From: Solidesulfovibrio magneticus RS-1
GTDB taxonomy: Bacteria > Desulfobacterota > Desulfovibrionia > Desulfovibrionales > Desulfovibrionaceae
Direction of reading: 5' to 3'
NCBI RefSeq assembly: GCF_000010665.1
Contig: NC_012796.1
Span: 1,364,001 to 1,428,000 of the forward strand
DNA length: 64,000 nucleotides
Shown here: positions 16,801 through 25,553 of the stretch, piece by piece
How positions within the stretch are numbered: the stretch's first letter is position 1
How the letters are laid out: every line of letters starts with the position of its first letter
Made by a program: the position numbers and the translations under genes
Notes under the pieces: model-generated
Database searches by the model: none
What the model saw: the letters and a program-made list of their open reading frames with translations, nothing else
Told to the model about the DNA's origin: nothing

Positions 16801-19137
16801 TCACTTTCTCAATAGTCTCAAACCATTGGCAATGACCAGCAAGCTTGTGCCCATGTCGGCGAAGACGGCCAGCAGCATGGAGCCGTAGCCCAGGAGAGTC
16901 AGCGCCAGCACCAGTCCCTTGAGGCCCAGGGCCAGGGCAATGTTCTGTTTGAGGGTGGAGACGGTGGCCCGGGACAGGCGCACGAAGGCGGCTACCTTGC
17001 GCAGGTCGTCGTCCATGATGGCCACGTCGGCCGTTTCGATGGCCGCGTCGGTGCCGGCGGCGGCCATGGCGAAGCCGATGTCGGCCCGGGCCAGGGCCGG
17101 GGCGTCGTTGATGCCGTCGCCGACCATGCCGACAAGCCCGCTGCCGTCGCCCTTGGCCGTCAGCGCGTCAACGGCGGCGGCCTTGTCCTCGGGCAGCTGG
17201 TCGCCGCGCGCCTCGTCAATGCCGGCTTGGCCCGCGATGACGGCGGCGGTGCGGCTGTTGTCGCCCGAGAGCAGCACCGTGCGGATGCCCAGGCTGTGCA
17301 GCTCGGCCACGGCCTCCCGGCTATGGGGCTTTATCACGTCGGCGGCGGCGTAGATGGCCAGCACCATGTCCGGGCCGGCGAGCAGGGCGGCCGTTTGCCC
17401 CTGGGCTTCCAGGGTTTCCAGCCGGGCTTCGATGGCCGGGCCGCACAGGCCCAGTTCCTCGATGAGCCGGTGGTTGCCGAGGTGGTACGGCACGCCGTCC
17501 ACGACGCCGCGCACGCCGCGTCCGGGCAGTGCGGCGAAGTCGGCCACGGGCAGTGCGGCCACGCCGTCCTCGCGTCCGGCCCGGGCCAGGGCCTTGGACA
17601 CGGGATGGTCCGAGCGGGCGGCCAGGCTGACGGCGACGGCCCGGTTGGCGGCGGCGTCGCCGGCCAGATCAAAGGTTTCGGTGGCGCTGGGCTTGCCGGT
17701 GGTCAGGGTGCCGGTCTTGTCCAGGACCATGGTTGTCAGCGCGTGGCCTTGTTCCAGGAACAGGCCGCCCTTGACCAGGATGCCGCGCCGGGCGGCGGCG
17801 GCCAGGCCGCTGACCATGGACACCGGGGTGGAGATGACCAGGGCGCAGGGGCAGGCGATGACCAGGATGACCAGCCCTTTGTAGATCCAGTCGGTGAACG
17901 ACGCGCCGGCGACCAGCGGCGGCAACACGGCCACGGCCAGGGCCACGGCAAAGACGGCCGGGGTGTAGACGGCGGCGAAGCGGTCCACGAACCGCTCGGT
18001 GCGGGCTTTCTTGCCGGGCGAGGCGACCACGGCCCGGGTGATGCGGGCCAGGGTGGAGTCGTCGGCCAGGGCGGTGGTGCGGTAGATCAGCTCGCCTTCC
18101 TGGTTGACCGTGCCGGCGAAGAGCTGGTCGCCCGGGCCTTTTTCCACGGGCAGGGACTCGCCGGTGACGGCCGACTGGTCCAGGGCCGACCGGCCGGCCT
18201 CGACCGCGCCGTCCAGGGGCACGCGCTCGCCCGGGCGCAGGCGTATCCGGGCCCCGATGGGCACGGCTCCGGCCGCGACCACGGCCTCGGACCCGTCGTC
18301 GCCGATGACCGTGGCTTCCTGGGGAGCCAGGGCGAGCAGGGCGGCCACGGCGTTCTTGGCCCGGGTGAGCGAGGCGGCTTCGAGTTTCTCGGCCACGGCG
18401 AACAGCGCCATGACCATGGCCGCCTCGGGGAACTGGCCCAGCAGCAGAGCGCCAGCGGCGGCCACGCTCATAAGCGCGTTGATGTTGAGGTCGCGGCGCA
18501 GCACGGCCAGCCAGCCCTTTTTAAAGACCGGCAGGCCGGAGAGCGCAATTGCGGCGATGGCGCAGGCCGCCGGCAGCCAGGGCGAGGCTACGTCGCGCCA
18601 TTCAAGGAGTTCGGCGGCCACGGCCAGGGCCAGGGACACGGCCAGCTTTGGCGTCATCCAGACCGGGGCCGACTCGGGGCCGGCCGGCCGGCGCTTGTCC
18701 ACGGGCACGGCTTCCATGCCCAGGGCGGCGATGGCGGCGGTGATGGCGTCGGTTGCGGGCAGGTCGTGGCTGACGGTCAGCTCCCGGCCGAGCAGGTTGA
18801 AGGCGAGGCCCTTGACGCCGGCCATGGGTTCGAGGGCTTTGCGGATGAGCCGTTCCTCGGTGGGGCAGTCCATGGCCTCGATGCGAAACACGTCGACGCT
18901 TTTGCCCGGCGGCAGATCGGCCGGGGCCTGGGGCTTGGCGGCGCTGTCGCCGCAGCCTGCGCCGCAACAGCAGGGGAAGATGTCAGCCTGGTCCAGGTGG
19001 CCCAGGAGCGGTCCGGGGGCGTGGTCGTGCGCATGGGCATGGCCGTGCCCGTTTCCGGGCGCGGAGACGGACAGTCCGGCATTGGGGCCGTCGCAGCGGC
19101 AGTCATGGCCGTGGCCATGGGTGTGATCGTGGGGCAT
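16801..19137 (-). CDS. zntA: Zn(II)/Cd(II)/Pb(II)-exporting P1B-type ATPase
   Basis: The 778-residue pump has a histidine-rich N-terminus (about 2-47), a cysteine cluster (FPCCCGAGCGD, about 54-63), a heavy-metal-associated domain with MDCPTEE (about 89-95), and six or more membrane helices. The metal-site motif CPC (VIACPCALVIST) is the Zn/Cd/Pb type. The phosphorylation site is DKTGTLTTGKP, with GDGINDAPALARADIGFAM in the nucleotide domain. It uses ATP to expel divalent metals from the cytoplasm. The divergent MerR-type regulator and its promoter lie upstream. The call of Zn rather than Cu rests on CPC context and the Cys-rich regulator. Confidence 0.9.
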   Translation of the reverse strand: MPHDHTHGHGHDCRCDGPNAGLSVSAPGNGHGHAHAHDHAPGPLLGHLDQADIFPCCCGAGCGDSAAKPQAPADLPPGKSVDVFRIEAMDCPTEERLIRKALEPMAGVKGLAFNLLGRELTVSHDLPATDAITAAIAALGMEAVPVDKRRPAGPESAPVWMTPKLAVSLALAVAAELLEWRDVASPWLPAACAIAAIALSGLPVFKKGWLAVLRRDLNINALMSVAAAGALLLGQFPEAAMVMALFAVAEKLEAASLTRAKNAVAALLALAPQEATVIGDDGSEAVVAAGAVPIGARIRLRPGERVPLDGAVEAGRSALDQSAVTGESLPVEKGPGDQLFAGTVNQEGELIYRTTALADDSTLARITRAVVASPGKKARTERFVDRFAAVYTPAVFAVALAVAVLPPLVAGASFTDWIYKGLVILVIACPCALVISTPVSMVSGLAAAARRGILVKGGLFLEQGHALTTMVLDKTGTLTTGKPSATETFDLAGDAAANRAVAVSLAARSDHPVSKALARAGREDGVAALPVADFAALPGRGVRGVVDGVPYHLGNHRLIEELGLCGPAIEARLETLEAQGQTAALLAGPDMVLAIYAAADVIKPHSREAVAELHSLGIRTVLLSGDNSRTAAVIAGQAGIDEARGDQLPEDKAAAVDALTAKGDGSGLVGMVGDGINDAPALARADIGFAMAAAGTDAAIETADVAIMDDDLRKVAAFVRLSRATVSTLKQNIALALGLKGLVLALTLLGYGSMLLAVFADMGTSLLVIANGLRLLRK

Positions 19138-19166
19138 AAAAACCTCCTTGCCTCATCCGCGATCAT

Positions 19167-19195
19167 GAGACACCTTGGAGCAACTCCAGGGTCAA
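19167..19195 (-). promoter_or_regulatory. MerR-type promoter/operator of the metal ATPase gene
   Basis: On the minus strand a -35 TTGACC (19195-19190) is separated by 19 bases from a -10-like hexamer (TCTCAT). The long spacer is typical of MerR-controlled promoters. It contains the dyad CTGGAGTTGCTCCAAGG, closely resembling ZntR/CadR operators. The regulator gene is divergent, as usual. An AAGGAGG site precedes the ATPase start. Confidence 0.75.
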
Positions 19196-19250
19196 GTTTT
19201 TTTTCACGGGCCCCGAAAAACCACCGCCTCCCCCTCGTCCCCCCTTTCGG

Positions 19251-19294
19251 GAGGGTCCGGGAGGGGCTGAGCCCCTCCCGGCCGCCGGAGGCAT
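19251..19294 (-). repeat. Hairpin element, copy F (divergent spacer)
   Basis: On the minus strand it reads ATGCCTCCGGCGGCC, then a third stem sequence (CCGGGAGGGGC/GCCCCTCCCGG), then GGACCCTCCC. It is the only clear copy that does not directly follow a stop codon, lying between the divergent ATPase and MerR genes. Confidence 0.75.
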
Positions 19295-19327
19295 TTCTTC
19301 ATCTTCCACCACCGGAGAGATAATCTC

Positions 19328-19795
19328 ATGCGCATAGGCGAACTGGCCAAAAAGGCGGGCTGCGGGGCGGATACGGTGCGGTATTACGAGCGCGAGGGCT
19401 TGTTGCCGCCGCCGGGCCGCAGCGAGGGCAATTACCGGCTGTATGACGCCGGGCATCTGGCCCGGTTGGCGTTCATTCGCAACTGCCGGGCCTTGGAGAT
19501 GAGTCTTGGGGAGATCCGCACGCTGCTTGGGGTCAAGGATGGCGGCGGGGCGGATTGTTCCGGGGTGACGGCGCTTTTGGACGCCCACATCGGCCATGTG
19601 GACGAGCGCATCGCCCGGCTGGCCGCCTTGCGGGAGCAGTTGGCCGGGCTGCGGGAGCGGTGTTGCGGCGTGACGCCGGTGGCCGACTGCGGCATTTTGC
19701 AGGGCCTGGCCGAGGGCGGCGGCGAAGCGGCGGCCGGCGGCGGCTGCAAATGCCTGGGCGACGCCGGCAGTTTGTGCGGCCGGGATGGGGGCTGA
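19328..19795 (+). CDS. MerR-family heavy-metal regulator (ZntR/CadR/PbrR type)
   Basis: The 155-residue protein has the MerR winged-helix (MRIGELAKKAGCGADTVRYYEREGLLPPP...NYRLYDAGHLARLAFIRNCRALEMSLGEIRTLL), a dimer helix, and a metal-binding C-terminus. Cysteines occur at about 77 (ADCSGV) and about 114-115 (RERCCGVTP), then in a Cys/Gly-rich tail (GGCKCLGDAGSLCG). The positions fit divalent-metal sensors of the ZntR/CadR/PbrR group. It would twist the long-spacer promoter of the divergent ATPase gene to switch it on when metal is bound. Confidence 0.88.
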   Translation: MRIGELAKKAGCGADTVRYYEREGLLPPPGRSEGNYRLYDAGHLARLAFIRNCRALEMSLGEIRTLLGVKDGGGADCSGVTALLDAHIGHVDERIARLAALREQLAGLRERCCGVTPVADCGILQGLAEGGGEAAAGGGCKCLGDAGSLCGRDGG

Positions 19796-19809
19796 GTGCG
19801 TCGGCGCGG

Positions 19810-20151
19810 TCAGTGGGTGACGCTTTTGGAAAAGACGTTGACCACCACCACGCCGGCGATGATGAGGCCCAGGCCGATGAGGGCCGGCGCGTCCAGGCGC
19901 TGGCCGTGGAGCAGCCAGCCGGCGGCGGAGACGAGGATGATGCCCACCCCGGACCAGATGGCGTAGGCGATGCCCGTGGGGATGACGGTCAGGGCGAAGG
20001 TCAGCATGTAAAAGGAGAAGCCGTAGCCCACGGCCACCGTGAGGCTTGGCCACAGACGGGTGAAGTTCTCGGTGGTCTTGAGCGTGGTCGTAGCCACGAC
20101 TTCGGCCACGATGGCCGCGCCCAGGCAGAGATAGGTTTGGGTCAGGGTCAT
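19810..20151 (-). CDS. Small multidrug resistance (SMR) family exporter
   Basis: The 113-residue protein has four membrane helices and the conserved glutamate at about 17 (AIVAEVVATTTLK) that binds protons and cationic drugs in EmrE-type carriers. The segments YGFSFYMLTFAL and GIAYAIWSGVG match the EmrE/QacE group. SMR proteins act as dimers exchanging protons for lipophilic cations. It is convergent with the MerR gene, 15 bases away. The natural substrate is not inferable. Confidence 0.85.
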   Translation of the reverse strand: MTLTQTYLCLGAAIVAEVVATTTLKTTENFTRLWPSLTVAVGYGFSFYMLTFALTVIPTGIAYAIWSGVGIILVSAAGWLLHGQRLDAPALIGLGLIIAGVVVVNVFSKSVTH

Positions 20152-20298
20152 GGAGCGTCTCCGGGCTTGAGGTGACGGCGAAGCGGCCGCGCCGCGCTAT
20201 TATGAGTAGATGCCGCAGCCGGTTGGTTGTCAATGGCGGCGAGGCGGACGGTGAGGGGGACTCGTTCGGTGGGAAGTCGGTCGCGGGCATTTATTGAC

Positions 20299-20317
20299 AT
20301 TGAATCTCAATTTCAAT
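20299..20317 (+). promoter_or_regulatory. Candidate Fur-like operator
   Basis: A 19-bp inverted repeat ATTGAA-N7-TTCAAT stands out as A/T-rich in a GC-rich region. Its length and 6-7-6 layout are like a Fur box. It lies 50 bases upstream of the next gene start. Regulation by Fur is inference. Confidence 0.4.
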
Positions 20318-20368
20318 AAAGCGAGAAAAACGCCCGACAGGGCGCAACCTCAACCGCGAGGCGATTTC

Positions 20369-20752
20369 ATGTTCCGTCCAGAGCAGTATGCCCCGGGAGC
20401 GGGCGTTGGTGAGGAGTCTATTTTTCTCAACGGCCGGCCGGCCAAGGCGATCCGGCTGCATTCGGTGCGGTTTTCGGCCGACGGGATGCGGATGATCGGG
20501 GAGGCGATTTTGGCCGTGGCGCAGGAGTACGGGCTGCCTGAAGGGCTTATCCGCCGGCGCATGGCCGGCCGGCTTTACAGCGTGCCGCCCAGCCCGTCGC
20601 TCTATTTTCTTTTTCACATGGCCGAGATCGAGGCGGACATGCACATCGAGATTCCGCCGGCCTATTGGCGCTGGACCGGCCTTGGGCCGGACCTGGGCGC
20701 GGGGGGCGGGAACGTTGGCCGTTGGCCGGGCGAGGACCCCGAGGTCGCTTGA
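20369..20752 (+). CDS. Hypothetical protein behind a Fur-like palindrome
   Basis: I do not recognise this family. The ATG at 20369 (GCGAGG site upstream) gives 127 residues; an upstream in-frame ATG at 20294 would place the palindrome inside the coding region and is less likely. The protein has a segment AVAQEYGLPEGLIRRRMAGRLYSVPP, possibly a short helix-turn-helix or hinge, then LYFLFHMAEIEADMHIEIPPAYWRW, rich in acidic and histidine residues. No signal peptide or membrane helix is visible. Confidence 0.6.
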   Translation: MFRPEQYAPGAGVGEESIFLNGRPAKAIRLHSVRFSADGMRMIGEAILAVAQEYGLPEGLIRRRMAGRLYSVPPSPSLYFLFHMAEIEADMHIEIPPAYWRWTGLGPDLGAGGGNVGRWPGEDPEVA

Positions 20753-20785
20753 GCCGACCGGGACCGGCCCAAACGGCCGGACAGA

Positions 20786-20816
20786 CGAAAAAGGCGGGAC
20801 CGCCGGGTCCCGCCTT
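20786..20816 (-). terminator. Terminator on the minus strand
   Basis: Perfect 11-bp arms (AAGGCGGGACC, 20791-20801, and its complement at 20806-20816) close a GCCG loop. On the minus strand the stem is followed by TTTCGTC. It lies downstream of the lone receiver gene. A second small hairpin (TTCAAAAATAC/GTATTTTTGAA) lies at 20994-21019, just after that gene's stop. Confidence 0.65.
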
Positions 20817-21027
20817 GGAGCGCTTAGTTGCGGCCCGGGAACACTCCGGGCGCTTGCAGCCGCCTTGCGGCATGGGCTTGACGCGACCGGCCGGCCAGGG
20901 ACAACCCGGAAAGCGGGTCCGGGCTTTCGTGCCGCGTCCCCGAAAACCGCCCCTGGCGTTTTGCGGGCAGCAGCATAAAACCAATACCTTTTCTTCAAAA
21001 ATACCATCGTATTTTTGAAGGGCGCGG

Positions 21028-21384
21028 CTACTCGCCCAGGGCCTTTTTGACGGCCGTCAGCACCGCTTCGGGTTCAAAGGGTTTGCGGATGGCGGCCACG
21101 GCCTTGCGGATGGACTGGTCATGGCCGTCGAGGCCGCTGATGACGATGACCGGGGTGTGCTTGAACTCTTCTTTCTGGCTGTACTTGCGGTAGAAGCGCG
21201 GCCCCCATTCGTTGGGCATCTCCAAGTCCAGGGTGATGCAGTCGGGCCGTTCCTTTTCGAGGACCGAAAGCGCGACTTCGCCGTCGGACGCGCTGCACAC
21301 GTCATAGCCGTTGTCGGCAAAAAGGGTCGTCAGGTACGAGATGATCTGCGGATCGTCGTCGACCACCATGATTTTCTTGGCCAT
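21028..21384 (-). CDS. Single-domain response regulator (receiver only)
   Basis: The 118-residue CheY-like receiver contains acidic pocket residues (MVVDDDPQ), the phospho-acceptor aspartate in CITLDLEMP (about 53), VISG, and the conserved lysine in IRKPF. There is no output domain. It shares TLDLEMP and GPxFxR with the receivers at 21524 and 33220, so the three form a local paralogue group. AAGGAG precedes the start at 21384. It is likely a phosphate relay or target of the kinase encoded just upstream. Confidence 0.85.
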   Translation of the reverse strand: MAKKIMVVDDDPQIISYLTTLFADNGYDVCSASDGEVALSVLEKERPDCITLDLEMPNEWGPRFYRKYSQKEEFKHTPVIVISGLDGHDQSIRKAVAAIRKPFEPEAVLTAVKKALGE

Positions 21385-21523
21385 GCCCGTCTCCTTGTGG
21401 CTTGGCCCGGGTGATGGCTTACCCGGGCGCGCTGGATCGCATCCTGGCGTTTTGTAACGCGAATTGCTTCCTCTGCCAACCGTGAATTGCCTTAAGCTGC
21501 AAAGTGGCCTATCTGGCCGTTTT

Positions 21524-21883
21524 TCAAGACTCCCCTTGTCCGAGAATATCACGAAGCGCGGCCAAGAGGGCCAGCCGGTCGATGGGTTTGTCGAACACGG
21601 CCCGAGCGCCGGGGATCACGTATTTGAGGCCGGGATGGCCGGTGATGACCACGATGGGGATGTCGCGGCCGGATTTCTCCAGGGCGCGGTTGAACTTGGG
21701 GCCGGTCATGTCCGGCATTTCCAGGTCCAGGGTGATGGCGTCGGGGCGTTCGGTTTCGATGGCGGCCAGGGCCTGCTTGCCGTTTCGGGCGGAGACCGTG
21801 CGGTAGCCTTCGTCGGTGAAGACGTCTTCAAGGTAGGCGACAATATCCGGATCGTCGTCCACGATCAGGATGGTATGGGCCAT
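21524..21883 (-). CDS. Single-domain response regulator (receiver only)
   Basis: The 119-residue receiver has the phospho-acceptor aspartate in AITLDLEMPD, VITG, and lysine in VFDKPID. The stretch HPGLKYVIPGA closely matches HTGLKYVIPNA in the receiver at 33220, so the two are close paralogues. It lies 71 bases after the haem-motif kinase gene on the same strand, the natural place for a cognate receiver. Confidence 0.86.
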   Translation of the reverse strand: MAHTILIVDDDPDIVAYLEDVFTDEGYRTVSARNGKQALAAIETERPDAITLDLEMPDMTGPKFNRALEKSGRDIPIVVITGHPGLKYVIPGARAVFDKPIDRLALLAALRDILGQGES

Positions 21884-21954
21884 GGGGGCCTCCGGCTGCG
21901 TTGGTGTCGGCGTCCGTTATGAAACGGATGGGCCGGGACAGGCAAGAAAAAACG

Positions 21955-24327
21955 TCAGTCGTGGGGAGGGAATGCCTCGCCTGCGGGAGCCTGCCCTGCC
22001 TCGAGCCAGACCGGCAGCCGGATGGTGAAGCGCGCGCCGCCGCCCGCCGGCACGTCGGCAATGATTTCTCCCCCGTAATCCTTGACGATTCCATAGCTGA
22101 TGGACAGCCCAAGCCCCGTTCCCTTGCCCACTTCCTTAGTGGTGAAAAACGGTTCGAAGATGCGCCCAAGCACCTCCTGGGCGATGCCCGGACCGTTGTC
22201 GGCCACGCTTGCGGTCACGAATTGCCTGCCGTCCACGGTTTCCCGGCCGGCAGCGATGGCGATGCGCTTGACCCCGGGCACGGCCTGCTGGCCGTAGCGT
22301 TCGTCCACGGCGTCCCGGGCGTTTAACAGCAGGTTCATGAACACCTGCTCCAGGGGATTGGCCTGGGCGGCCACGTCGGGCAGGTCGCCTGGCAGATCAA
22401 AGGTCACCTCGATGTTGCGGACCTTAAGCTGCTGGGAAAAAAGCTCGAAGGTGCGCCGGATGACCGCGCCCAGGGACACGGCGACGACGTGGCGGTCGGA
22501 TTTGCGGCCAAATTCCCGCATGTGGTTGATGATGCCCGTGGCCCGGGCGATGTGGCGACTGATGCCTTCGGCCATTTCGGTCAGCGTGTCCTGGTCCACG
22601 CACTGGCCCCGGCGCACCCGGCGCACGAGGAGGTCGGCGATGGTCTGGATGACGGTCATGGGCTGGTTGAGTTCATGGGCCACGCTGGTGGACATCTCGC
22701 CAAGGGTCGCCATCTTGCTGGCCTGGATGAGCTGCTGTTCGGTCTCCAGGCGGCTGGTGATGTCGGTGACCGAGGCCAGGAAGACTTGCGCCCCGGGATA
22801 GGCGGCCGAAGAGGTGCGCACGGCGGCGAAGAAGTCCGTGCCGTCCTTACGGCGGTGGCGCACCCGGGCGATATGGCGCTCGGCCCGTATGGCCTCCTCG
22901 AAGGGCGCGACGTCGGGTTCGTCGAAAAGCGAGAGGAAGGGCCGGCCCAGGAGTTCCACCGGCTCGTAGCCGTAAAGGGTTTCGGGCCGGGAGTTGCATT
23001 CCAGGATGGTCAGGTCCTCGGGGGACAGCACAAAAAGCGCCGAGGGGATGCAGCTGAAGATGGCCTGGTATTTTTTGCGCGAACGCTCCAGCTCCTCTTC
23101 CAGGAACTTGCTCTCCGAAATGTCCAGGCTGATCTCCATGACCGAGGCGATGGCCCCGGATTCGTCGGTCATGGGCGAGGTGCTGACGAAAAAAGTGCGC
23201 CGGCAGCCGTCGCGGTCCAGGGTGATCTCCTCGGTGACGTGGGGCAGGCCGTCCTCGAAGGTGCGGATGACCGGACAATGGACGCAGGGTTCGTCGCGGC
23301 CCTTGTAGACCTTGTAGCAGTACTCCCCGGGCCGGGCGTGGAATTCGTCGGCAAAGGCCTGGTTGTAGCTTAAAAGCCGCAGGTTCTTGTCCTGGACGGT
23401 GATGGTGCAGGGTACGTGCTCGAAGAGGTCCTGGTAGCGGTTTTTTTGGCGCACCAGCTCGTACTGCTTGGCGAACACCTCCCGGCCCATGGTGTCGATG
23501 GCCCGGCCAAGTTCGCCCAGTTCGTCGGACTGCTTGAGGTCAAGGCCGGTGAACCCCCGGCCCGAGGCAATGGCCCGCGTGGCCCGGATCATGGCCCGCA
23601 CCGGGCGGTTGACCAAAAGGTGGGTGCACAAAAACAGCACCAGGAAGGTTCCGGCGGCCGCGCCTAGGGCGGCCAGGAAATTGCGCTCGGTGTAGCCGGC
23701 CAGCATGGCTTCGTTGGCGGCCTGGGACACGGTGATGTCGAGCAGGCCCAGGATCTTCTTGTCGGCCGGGTGGACATGGCAGGGGTCGCCCACGCAGGAC
23801 GGTTCGTTTTCGATGGGCCGCAGGATGCCGATGCAGGGATGGCCCGAGGCGTCGGTGAAAAAGCGGGTGCGCTCGCTGCGGGGAATGTGAACCTGGGGCG
23901 GGTTGGTGCGGTGACAGACATAGCAGGCCTCTTCCTTGATGTCGGTGGTGTCGTCGATCTCGGAGAGGAGGTTGGAATACTTGATCTGGCCGTTCTTGTT
24001 GTAGACGCGGATGGAAATGATGCCCTGCTGGGTGCTGATGCTCTTGATGATCTCCCGGATGGTGTCCGGGGCGTAGGTGAGCATGGCGTAGTGCAGGCCG
24101 AGGTTGATAGTGTTGCCCAGGCGCTCCATGTCCGACATGGCCGCCTCGGTGGCCAGGGTCTTCATGGCGTTGATGTTGAGCGACGACCACAGGAAGAAAA
24201 AGAGCATCAAGGCCGCGCCCGAGGCAATGGCCAGCTTGGTGATCAGCGAGCAGCGGATGGAGCGCAAAAGCCGCGGCAAGGCGGCGGCGAGGTCGGCGAG
24301 CTTGGGCAGGGCCAGGCGGGGCGTCAT
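21955..24327 (-). CDS. Membrane sensor histidine kinase with haem-c-type motifs
   Basis: The start at 24327 is preferred (GGAGGG site), giving 790 residues; a further upstream ATG at 24387 exists. After a membrane helix (about 30-50) comes a periplasmic domain with CYVCH (about 135-139) and CX4CH (CVGDPCH, about 178-184), both possible covalent haem sites. A second helix (about 218-238), a HAMP domain and two PAS domains follow. The first PAS carries CYKVYKGRDEPCVHCP. The kinase core has STSVAHELNQPMTVIQ, an N box (LLLNARDAV) and DNGPGI/GKGTGLGLSIS. The haem motifs suggest redox or gas sensing; that is inference. Confidence 0.85.
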   Translation of the reverse strand: MTPRLALPKLADLAAALPRLLRSIRCSLITKLAIASGAALMLFFFLWSSLNINAMKTLATEAAMSDMERLGNTINLGLHYAMLTYAPDTIREIIKSISTQQGIISIRVYNKNGQIKYSNLLSEIDDTTDIKEEACYVCHRTNPPQVHIPRSERTRFFTDASGHPCIGILRPIENEPSCVGDPCHVHPADKKILGLLDITVSQAANEAMLAGYTERNFLAALGAAAGTFLVLFLCTHLLVNRPVRAMIRATRAIASGRGFTGLDLKQSDELGELGRAIDTMGREVFAKQYELVRQKNRYQDLFEHVPCTITVQDKNLRLLSYNQAFADEFHARPGEYCYKVYKGRDEPCVHCPVIRTFEDGLPHVTEEITLDRDGCRRTFFVSTSPMTDESGAIASVMEISLDISESKFLEEELERSRKKYQAIFSCIPSALFVLSPEDLTILECNSRPETLYGYEPVELLGRPFLSLFDEPDVAPFEEAIRAERHIARVRHRRKDGTDFFAAVRTSSAAYPGAQVFLASVTDITSRLETEQQLIQASKMATLGEMSTSVAHELNQPMTVIQTIADLLVRRVRRGQCVDQDTLTEMAEGISRHIARATGIINHMREFGRKSDRHVVAVSLGAVIRRTFELFSQQLKVRNIEVTFDLPGDLPDVAAQANPLEQVFMNLLLNARDAVDERYGQQAVPGVKRIAIAAGRETVDGRQFVTASVADNGPGIAQEVLGRIFEPFFTTKEVGKGTGLGLSISYGIVKDYGGEIIADVPAGGGARFTIRLPVWLEAGQAPAGEAFPPHD

Positions 24328-24476
24328 GGCGGACCCTCCGGTGACGGCGCGGCCGGCCGGCCAGCCGCGAAGCCTGTGTGAAAGCAACGCCTGAACCTAA
24401 TCCAGATTTCCCCTAAAAACCAGCGTATTTGTGCGGGGCCGTCAACAAGGCGGCCGGACGCGGGCGAGTGTTGTGA

Positions 24477-25553
24477 TCAACCCGCTGAAACAATGACGGA
24501 AAAAGCGCTGACAAGGACCGTGACGCCGTCGCCCTGGCAAAACCGCAGTTCGGCCAGGGCGTCCAGGCCCAAGGTGGCGGAAATGCGGGTGCCGTCGGCC
24601 AGGGCGGCCACCACCTCGGCGGCGTCGGCTCCCCGGGTCACCCGCTCGACCACGCCGCGAAACCGGTTCTCGGCCGGGTGGGTGTCTGGATCGACGCCCG
24701 CTTCGGCCGCGTCGGCCAGGGCGAGCAACGCGCCCTTGACCCGCACCGTGGCCAGGCCGCCCAGACGCAGGCCCAGGGCTTCCAGGCTCTTGGTGGAAAT
24801 AACGGCCGTGAGGTCGTGGCCGCCCAAGGTGCGCACGGTCAGGCGCGACTGGATCTCGCCGGCCTCGATGGCGGCGATCTTGCCGAAAAAGGTGTTGTAC
24901 TGCCCGGCCGCCCGGCGGTTTTCCCGGTCGAGAAAATGCTTTTCCAGGCGCTTTTGCTCTTCCTCGGGCAGGTCGAGGAATGCGGCGGTGGAGTTGGCGG
25001 TCAAATGCCCCAGGATGCGCTGGACCACGGTCAGGGGCACGCCGTTTTGCAGCAGTTCCACGGCCCGGGAGCGGCGCAGGGTGTTGGGGTTGGCCAGGTG
25101 CTTGGGGATGCCGGCTTCGCTGGCCCGGTCGTAGATGACCCGGCGGACGTAGCCCTGGTCGAGATGGAAAATTCCCCCCCGGTGCGGGGTGTAATCCGGG
25201 TCGCGCAGGAGCTGTTTGAGTTCGGCGTGGAGCTCGCCCGGCAGATAGACCTCGCGCCGGGGTTTGGCGTCAGTGTCGCGGCCGCCGCCGAGCAGCACCT
25301 TGCGGCAGGCCAGGACAAAGTCCTTCTGGTCGTCGATGGCCAGAATTTCCCCCAATTTCGCTCCGGTATAGCGCAGCAGCAAAAAGACCAGACGCGTGCG
25401 GTTGCGGGAGACCACCGACCGTTTGCCCTTGGCCTTGGCCACCCAGGCGGCAAAGGCGGCGTCCAGGCGGCGCATCTGCTCGACCGTGAGGAAATTGGGT
25501 TCGTTCGCCTCGATGGGGGGCGTGGTGTCGTGGTCGTGCATGGGCTGCCCCAT
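24477..25553 (-). CDS. tunR: TunR-like tungstate/molybdate-responsive regulator
   Basis: The protein has about 358 residues from ATG 25553 (25541 is an alternative). The N-terminal two thirds are a tyrosine-recombinase fold, but catalytic residues are lost: the first arginine is in TGAKLGEI, HxLRH is NTLRRSRA, and the nucleophile tyrosine is phenylalanine (STAAFLDLPEE). LGH is kept. The C-terminal third holds two MOP/TOBE oxyanion-binding units (SRLTVRTLGGHDLTAVIS ... and FRGVVERVTRG...). This architecture is that of TunR, described in sulfate reducers as a regulator of tungstate and molybdate transport. It therefore binds DNA but should not recombine it. Confidence 0.82.
   Translation of the reverse strand: MGQPMHDHDTTPPIEANEPNFLTVEQMRRLDAAFAAWVAKAKGKRSVVSRNRTRLVFLLLRYTGAKLGEILAIDDQKDFVLACRKVLLGGGRDTDAKPRREVYLPGELHAELKQLLRDPDYTPHRGGIFHLDQGYVRRVIYDRASEAGIPKHLANPNTLRRSRAVELLQNGVPLTVVQRILGHLTANSTAAFLDLPEEEQKRLEKHFLDRENRRAAGQYNTFFGKIAAIEAGEIQSRLTVRTLGGHDLTAVISTKSLEALGLRLGGLATVRVKGALLALADAAEAGVDPDTHPAENRFRGVVERVTRGADAAEVVAALADGTRISATLGLDALAELRFCQGDGVTVLVSAFSVIVSAG

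Noticed and set aside
17227-19323. 698-codon open frame antisense to the metal ATPase gene
   Set aside because: It is a codon-use shadow of the ATPase; it lacks a start signal and any domain.
24477-25553. Integrase as a sign of a prophage or genomic island
   Set aside because: The catalytic tyrosine and other key residues are replaced and MOP domains are attached, which fits TunR. No att sites, tRNA or phage genes are near.
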